From assembly GCF_011602485.2 (NCBI RefSeq), contig NZ_CP050022.2, forward strand, positions 5,104,001 to 5,168,000: 64,000 nt of DNA, given 5' to 3'. Numbering within the stretch: the first letter of the stretch is position 1; the number at the start of each line of letters is the position of its first letter. Positions 60,313 to 64,000 of this stretch are shown here, one piece after another. The notes under the pieces are model-generated. The model was given only the letters and a program-made list of their open reading frames with translations. It did no database searches and was not told where the DNA came from. Both the position numbers and the translations under genes were made by a program. This DNA is from Bradyrhizobium sp. 1(2017) (GTDB lineage: Bacteria; Pseudomonadota; Alphaproteobacteria; Rhizobiales; Xanthobacteraceae).

Positions 60313-60490
60313 TCCCGTCCCTGCGGAGCCCCTCAGAGGTCGTTAAAGCCCGCTGATCGTTGGATTTTTGCCGTTAGGCCTCTTTTTGGTCCCATTCCTT
60401 GCGGAAACCTAACGCTTTCGGGACGCCCCGGCCGCCCAAGGGTTGCCGGTCTTCGCCACTCACCAAGTTTCAATTTGGGTTTTGTCAGCG

Positions 60491-60985
60491 ATGATCGATC
60501 TCGCTCAGGACACACCGTCCAATCCCCTGCTCCGCCGCGGGGCCCAGCCGATCGCGCTGACCGCCGCGGCTCTCCTTTTGTTGGTCGCCGGCGTGACCTC
60601 GATTGCGATCTGGCGCACCTATACCGGGGTAGCTCCCGAGACCGACCGGGTGGTGGCATCGCGGCAGCTTCAGGCCCGTACGGCACAGGTGTCCGAGCAG
60701 CTCGTCGAGAAGACCAAGGGGCTGGAAGCGACCCAGCAGGAATCGATCGATCAGCTCCAGGCGGTGCAGGACCAGCTCCAGACCATGAAGCGGCTGATGG
60801 CGGCGCAGCAGGCCGACACCAAACGCCTGTCTGAGCAGGTGGCGTCGTTGAACGAGTCCATCGACGGCTTGCGGCAGTCCTTTGCCAGCGCCCGGACCAC
60901 CGAGGCTGAAACCCCCTCGGTTACCCGCAGGAAACCGGCACGGCACCGCGCCTATGCCAGCGCGCGCAAGCGCACGCGCGGCTGA
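60491..60985 (+). CDS. Membrane-anchored coiled-coil protein
   Basis: 164 aa from the ATG at 60491. One transmembrane span at about 22-42 (PIALTAAALLLLVAGVTSIAIW), then a long Gln/Glu/Leu-rich helical stretch (TAQVSEQLVEKTKGLEATQQESIDQLQAVQDQLQTMKRLMAAQQADTKRL in pattern, shown here only as composition) that is a coiled coil, and a basic tail with RRKPARHRAYASARKRTRG. Orientation probably N-in with the coil in the periplasm. Unknown function. Monocistronic; a terminator follows. Confidence 0.75.
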   Translation: MIDLAQDTPSNPLLRRGAQPIALTAAALLLLVAGVTSIAIWRTYTGVAPETDRVVASRQLQARTAQVSEQLVEKTKGLEATQQESIDQLQAVQDQLQTMKRLMAAQQADTKRLSEQVASLNESIDGLRQSFASARTTEAETPSVTRRKPARHRAYASARKRTRG

Positions 60986-61109
60986 GCAGATCACGCCTCA
61001 CCCCGCTTTATTTTCTCGACTTGTGAACTGGATCACATTCGCCCGTATGATTCCGCGCGATGCTCGCCCTTACCGGATGGCGTGAGCCGATTTCAATGTC
61101 CGGGGCTGG

Positions 61110-61151
61110 CAAGGTCGTTGACGGTATACTGCGTCAACGGCCTTGTTTTTT
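61110..61151 (+). terminator. Rho-independent terminator downstream of the coiled-coil gene
   Basis: CAAGGTCGTTGACG (61110-61123) pairs with CGTCAACGGCCTTG (61132-61145), one bulged position, 8-nt loop, then six T (61146-61151). It lies 125 bp after the stop, so a long 3' untranslated region or a separate short transcript is possible. Confidence 0.85.
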
Positions 61152-61176
61152 GGTCGGTTCGGCCGATCTGCCGATC

Positions 61177-61557
61177 TCACTCGCAGACGTCGACGTTGCG
61201 GTATCGCCATCCTGAAGGCGTCATCACGCGCTTCCGGGCGACGTAGCAGCCGCCGTAGCCGTCATTATAGCCGGTACCATAATAGTAGGGATCGCCGTAA
61301 TAGGGATAGCCGTAGCCATAGCCGTAATAGCCGCCGTAGAGGCCAGCGCCGGCAATGCCCGCCCCGATCGCGACACCCGGCCAGAAGCCGCCGCCGCGCC
61401 AGTGGCCGCCACGGCCCCAGCCGCCGCCATGTCCCCAGCCACCGCCGTGCCAGCCGCCACCACCGTGGCCGAAGCCGCCCCGCGCCTGGGCCGCTTGCGG
61501 GGCCGCTAGTCCAACGGCCGCGACGGCCAGCGCCGTCATCATCATCTTCCGTAACAT
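61177..61557 (-). CDS. Secreted Gly/His/Tyr-rich protein
   Basis: 126 aa. Signal peptide to about residue 25 (GLAAPQAAQA-RGG). Mature part: GFGHGGGGWHGGGWGHGGGW tract, a hydrophobic segment GFWPGVAIGAGIAGAGLYGG, a Tyr/Gly/Pro tract GYYGYGYGYPYYGDPYYYG, and a small C-terminal motif with CYVARKRVMTPSGWRYRNVDVC, a disulfide-type Cys pair. This design is common in Bradyrhizobium secreted proteins; function unknown. ATG at 61557 with GGAGGATC upstream. Confidence 0.85.
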   Translation of the reverse strand: MLRKMMMTALAVAAVGLAAPQAAQARGGFGHGGGGWHGGGWGHGGGWGRGGHWRGGGFWPGVAIGAGIAGAGLYGGYYGYGYGYPYYGDPYYYGTGYNDGYGGCYVARKRVMTPSGWRYRNVDVCE

Positions 61558-61660
61558 CACTCGATCCTCCGCGTGGATACGCTCCACGCTTCAAAGCAGG
61601 ACCAAGCTAACGTCAGTTGGGCATTCCTGACAGCCACGCTGTCTCACTTCCGCGCGAGCG

Positions 61661-61978
61661 TCAGCAGCCGCGGCAGATGCTCTTCATCTTCTTGTCGAGC
61701 TGCTTGTTCTCGGCGTTGACGGTGGCATCAGCCGCTCCACCGGCGCCGGTGCCGGTCGTGATTCCGGAGCCTCCGCCGGATGATTGAGCCGTACCCAGGC
61801 TGTTGGTCCCGGGCGGCGGAGCCGGCGCGTTGGCGACACCTCCGGTCGATCCCGCAGGGCCTCCGGTCGACCCGCCAGCGCCGCCGGTCGCTTGCGCGAA
61901 CGATACGGCCGGCATCGCCGCGAGTGCGAAGATCACGATCATGGTCTTGATTGAACCGCTTGCGGACGATCGGGCCAT
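61661..61978 (-). CDS. Small secreted Gly/Ser/Pro-rich protein
   Basis: 105 aa from the ATG at 61978, with AAGGAG 9 nt upstream. Signal peptide to about residue 29 (FALAAMPAVSFA-QAT), a flexible GGAGGSTGGPAGSTGG tract, and a charged C-terminal helix ENKQLDKKMKSICRGC with two Cys. Likely periplasmic; unknown function. Confidence 0.75.
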   Translation of the reverse strand: MARSSASGSIKTMIVIFALAAMPAVSFAQATGGAGGSTGGPAGSTGGVANAPAPPPGTNSLGTAQSSGGGSGITTGTGAGGAADATVNAENKQLDKKMKSICRGC

Positions 61979-62071
61979 CGGAATTCTCCTTTCCCGGTCA
62001 ACCGCTGCGGCGGAGACCGGTTCCGGAACCAATGGCGTCACATCAGCTTGACAGCGAGGAGGCCAATCACG

Positions 62072-62263
62072 ATGACCGATCGCGACCCCTTTGCCGAAGG
62101 CGAACGCGCCGCGCGCGAACGTGTGCGCGGTCATCTCAGCCGATCCGCTTCAGGCCCTTCTGGAAACGCGGACCGTTGGCCACGTAGAACCTCGCCGCGC
62201 TCCCCATCTTCTGGACCTGCGCGTCGTCGAGCGTGCGGATCACGCGCGCCGGCGAACCGATGA
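62072..62263 (+). pseudogene. Possible remnant of a short RMF-like gene
   Basis: ATG at 62072 with a very good GAGGAGG ribosome site. The first 18 codons, MTDRDPFAEGERAARERV, have normal composition and resemble, from memory, the start of short Bradyrhizobium ribosome-modulation-like proteins. After about 62125 the frame runs antisense through the end of the carbonic anhydrase gene and turns into Arg/Ser/Pro noise to its stop at 62263. A truncated gene is the simplest reading; a real 63-aa product is not excluded. Confidence 0.35.
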
Positions 62264-62666
62264 TCAGCGAGCGCTCGGGGAACTCCTTGCCCTCGGTGAT
62301 GACGGAGCCGGCACCGACGATGCTGTTGCGGCCGATCTTCGCGCCGTTCATCACGATCGAGCCCATGCCGACCAGCGCGCCTTCCTCGATGGTGCAGCCG
62401 TGCAGGATGACGTTGTGGCCAATTGTGCAGTTCCTGCCGATGACAAGCGGAAAGCCGAGATCGGTGTGGCAGGTCGAGCCGTCCTGCACGTTGGCGCCCT
62501 CGCCGATCTCGATCCACTCATTGTCGCCGCGCAGCACCGCGCCGAACCAGACGCTCGCGCCCGGCTTCAGGCGGACCCGGCCGATCACGGTGGCGGTCTC
62601 GGCGATGAAGTAATTGCCGTCCGCGGGAAGCTCGGGCGCCTGCCCGTCGAGTTCGTAGATCGCCAT
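62136..62666 (-). CDS. Gamma-type carbonic anhydrase/hexapeptide-repeat protein
   Basis: 176 aa. Left-handed beta-helix of hexapeptide repeats (e.g. IGRVRLKPGASVWFGAVLRGDN and IGRNSIVGAGSVITEG). Metal-type histidines in QDGSTCHTDLG, IGHNVILHG. Length and pattern fit the YrdA/PaaY group of gamma-carbonic anhydrase-like proteins; activity of this group is variable. ATG at 62666 with GGAG upstream. Its 3' end overlaps the possible remnant gene on the other strand. Confidence 0.92.
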   Translation of the reverse strand: MAIYELDGQAPELPADGNYFIAETATVIGRVRLKPGASVWFGAVLRGDNEWIEIGEGANVQDGSTCHTDLGFPLVIGRNCTIGHNVILHGCTIEEGALVGMGSIVMNGAKIGRNSIVGAGSVITEGKEFPERSLIIGSPARVIRTLDDAQVQKMGSAARFYVANGPRFQKGLKRIG

Positions 62667-62776
62667 GGAGGTCTCCTGTCAGGATGATCCCGACATAGCG
62701 AAACGGCGGCCTGGAGGCAAAGGGCCGGCCGCCGGGGCGGTCGAGGAACGGCGGCGTCCCGGGAGACTGGCGGGCG

Positions 62777-63106
62777 TCAGCCCAGAACGCCGGCCGCGCG
62801 CAGCGTCATCAGGATGAACGTGCCGCTCATCATGCTCCAGAAGCCGGCGATGACGGTTGCCATCATCACGAACTCGGCGCGGCGGCTCTCCACCTGCAAG
62901 CCGCGCAGCGTGTTGCGCATGATGATGAAGGGCGCGGCGAACACCAGGAACGGCACCGCGGCGAAGGTCTTCGGCGCCACGCCGTCCTGCAACAGGCCGA
63001 AGCCGGCGGGACGCTGCGCGAACGCCTGGTATCCGTTCGCGAGCGCGCCCGCGAGCGCGAAACCGATGCCAATCGCAAAAAAGGTATTGAGAGCTTCAGG
63101 TGTCAT
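62777..63106 (-). CDS. Small three-span membrane protein (DUF6949-like)
   Basis: 109 aa. Spans at about 8-27 (FFAIGIGFALAGALANGYQAF), 45-63 (FAAVPFLVFAAPFIIMRNTL) and 78-102 (MMATVIAGFWSMMSGTFILMTL). From memory it matches DUF6949 of Bradyrhizobium, function unknown. ATG at 63106. A CtrA-like site lies 73 bp upstream, shared with the divergent gene. Confidence 0.75.
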   Translation of the reverse strand: MTPEALNTFFAIGIGFALAGALANGYQAFAQRPAGFGLLQDGVAPKTFAAVPFLVFAAPFIIMRNTLRGLQVESRRAEFVMMATVIAGFWSMMSGTFILMTLRAAGVLG

Positions 63107-63178
63107 CGGAACGGTCCGCCCTTACGCAACGCCACCGCCTTCCTGTGACAAAGAGTGCGGGTTAACGCTACATTATCC

Positions 63179-63194
63179 TTAAGGGAAGGTTAAC
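63179..63194 (+). promoter_or_regulatory. CtrA-like site TTAA-N7-TTAAC
   Basis: Reads TTAAGGGAAGGTTAAC, an exact fit to the consensus, with a third GTTAAC at 63161-63166. It lies between divergent genes starting at 63106 and 63328. Sequence match only. Confidence 0.5.
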
Positions 63195-63327
63195 GCCGCC
63201 GGCCGGCCCGCGCAGAGCCCCCTCTCGTCCCTGCAGCCGGGAACGCTGCGCGAAATCGCCGCCGCATGGCATATTCGCCGCTGATTCGTCGGCCACCGGC
63301 CGACATCAGGCTTTCTTGCGCTAGCTC

Positions 63328-64000
63328 ATGACGGTGTTTTCGGCAGCCTCTCCTCGCTCTCCACGGACGCGCACCCGCGCGCACGTCGTCCCGATCGTGC
63401 TTGGCGGCATCGCCGCGGCATGCGCGGTGGCGCTCGTCGCCTATCTGCTGTGGCCGACCTGGGGCACGCGCGGCGCGAACGCCCCGGACAAGCTGCCGGT
63501 GAGCGTCGGCGACACGCTGTTCAACCTGCCTGTGACGGCGATCCGGATGAAGATCCAGCGGCATTCCGGACCGCAGGAGCGCATCGATCTCGATTTCCTC
63601 TACCCCTCGCTAGAACCGCCCGGCACACCGAGGCACGTCACCGCAGACACGGTGGAAGCGGCGGTGCAATCGATCGACCGCATCTTCCTGTCGATCGCGG
63701 CGCATCACGATGCGCTCGCACCCGAGCAGCGAGCAGCCACGATCTATCCGCGCTATCTCGACCCGGCGGCAACCCAGCCCGAGGAAGGCCTGACGATGCG
63801 GATGTTCCGCGCCGAGACGCCCTACGGCAGCGAGGACCTTTATTCCGCCGCAAGCCCCGCACTGAGCGCGCGCTGCACCCGCGATGCGGCGACACCGGGC
63901 ATGTGCCTGTCCGAACGCCGCGTCGGCGGCGCCGACCTCACCTTCCGCTTCCCGCGCAGCTGGCTGTCGCAGTGGCGCGAGGTGGCGGACGCGATGGAGA
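63328..64000 (+). CDS. Membrane-anchored protein of unknown function, 3' end outside window
   Basis: 224 codons visible, open to the right edge. Basic N terminus (PRSPRTRTRAH), one transmembrane helix (about 22-44, IVLGGIAAACAVALVAYLLW), then a periplasmic-type domain: VSVGDTLFNLPVTAIRMKI, QRHSGPQERIDLDFLYPSLEPP and EGLTMRMFRAETPYGSEDLYSA. Two Cys (RCTRD and GMCLSERR) could pair. No family recognised. ATG at 63328; a CtrA-like site lies 134 bp upstream. Confidence 0.75.
   Translation, partial: MTVFSAASPRSPRTRTRAHVVPIVLGGIAAACAVALVAYLLWPTWGTRGANAPDKLPVSVGDTLFNLPVTAIRMKIQRHSGPQERIDLDFLYPSLEPPGTPRHVTADTVEAAVQSIDRIFLSIAAHHDALAPEQRAATIYPRYLDPAATQPEEGLTMRMFRAETPYGSEDLYSAASPALSARCTRDAATPGMCLSERRVGGADLTFRFPRSWLSQWREVADAME

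Noticed and set aside
1..64000. CRISPR arrays, tRNA or rRNA genes, insertion sequences, prophage genes
   Set aside because: No regularly spaced identical repeats, no cloverleaf or T-loop sequence, and no transposase, integrase or phage structural protein was recognised. A formal tRNAscan or Infernal run was not possible.

Overview
The window is high-GC chromosomal DNA from an alphaproteobacterium of the Bradyrhizobium/Rhodopseudomonas group. This is judged from protein style (Omp25/31-type barrel, DUF2336, BTLCP protease, CHAD-CYTH fusion, many small secreted Ala/Lys/Gly-rich proteins), from GTG/TTG starts, and from several families of palindromic intergenic repeats typical of these genomes. 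About 66 protein genes are supported, most of them ordinary chromosomal genes. No rRNA, tRNA, CRISPR array, prophage or transposase was seen. Family names come from motif recognition and memory; no search was run.

Layout. 1-6.3 kb: small secreted or outer-membrane proteins, a TPR protein, a beta-lactamase-fold serine hydrolase and a secreted S10 carboxypeptidase. 6.5-9.9 kb: NAD kinase, an orphan response regulator plus Hpt pair, and a DUF2336 protein. 10-16.4 kb: a lytic transglycosylase-like protein, hisI, folE, an IscU/NifU-like scaffold, a periplasmic ClpP-fold protein, yidD and a conserved secreted protein. 16.4-25.8 kb: an APC permease, a lipoprotein hydrolase, a GrlR-like protein, an MFS exporter, thrS, a nitroreductase and a second serine hydrolase. 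25.8-28.2 kb: a large PAS-GGDEF-EAL protein. 28.2-30.1 kb: a gene-poor, repeat-rich stretch with one tiny gene. 30.1-37.7 kb: a secreted proline-rich protein, a patatin, a CBS protein, a rhomboid protease, a PAS_5 protein, a DJ-1/PfpI protein and small secreted proteins. 37.8-44.9 kb: a DEAD-box helicase, a dehydrogenase cluster and two MFS carriers. 44.9-48.4 kb: a double PilZ protein, a LapG-like BTLCP protease and a CYTH-CHAD protein.

Two clusters look like functional units. At 48.8-53.8 kb five same-strand genes with small gaps encode glutaminase A, a DHA2-type MFS carrier, a Tat-exported His/Arg/Trp-rich small protein, an HdeD-type membrane protein and a metal-dependent amidohydrolase; together they suggest an acid or nitrogen stress module. 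At 54.4-60.3 kb an FCD-GntR regulator is divergent from a complete polyamine-type ABC importer followed by an Asp/Glu/hydantoin racemase. The last 3.5 kb holds small secreted proteins, a gamma-carbonic anhydrase, a small membrane protein and the start of an unknown membrane-anchored protein.

Regulatory signals: three sites fit the CtrA consensus TTAA-N7-TTAAC exactly, and one has a single mismatch. They lie upstream of the transglycosylase, the PAS_5 protein, the gene at the right edge and the PilZ gene. With the phosphorelay pair and several c-di-GMP proteins this gives a cell-cycle/envelope theme, which is inference. Several clear hairpin terminators separate transcription units.
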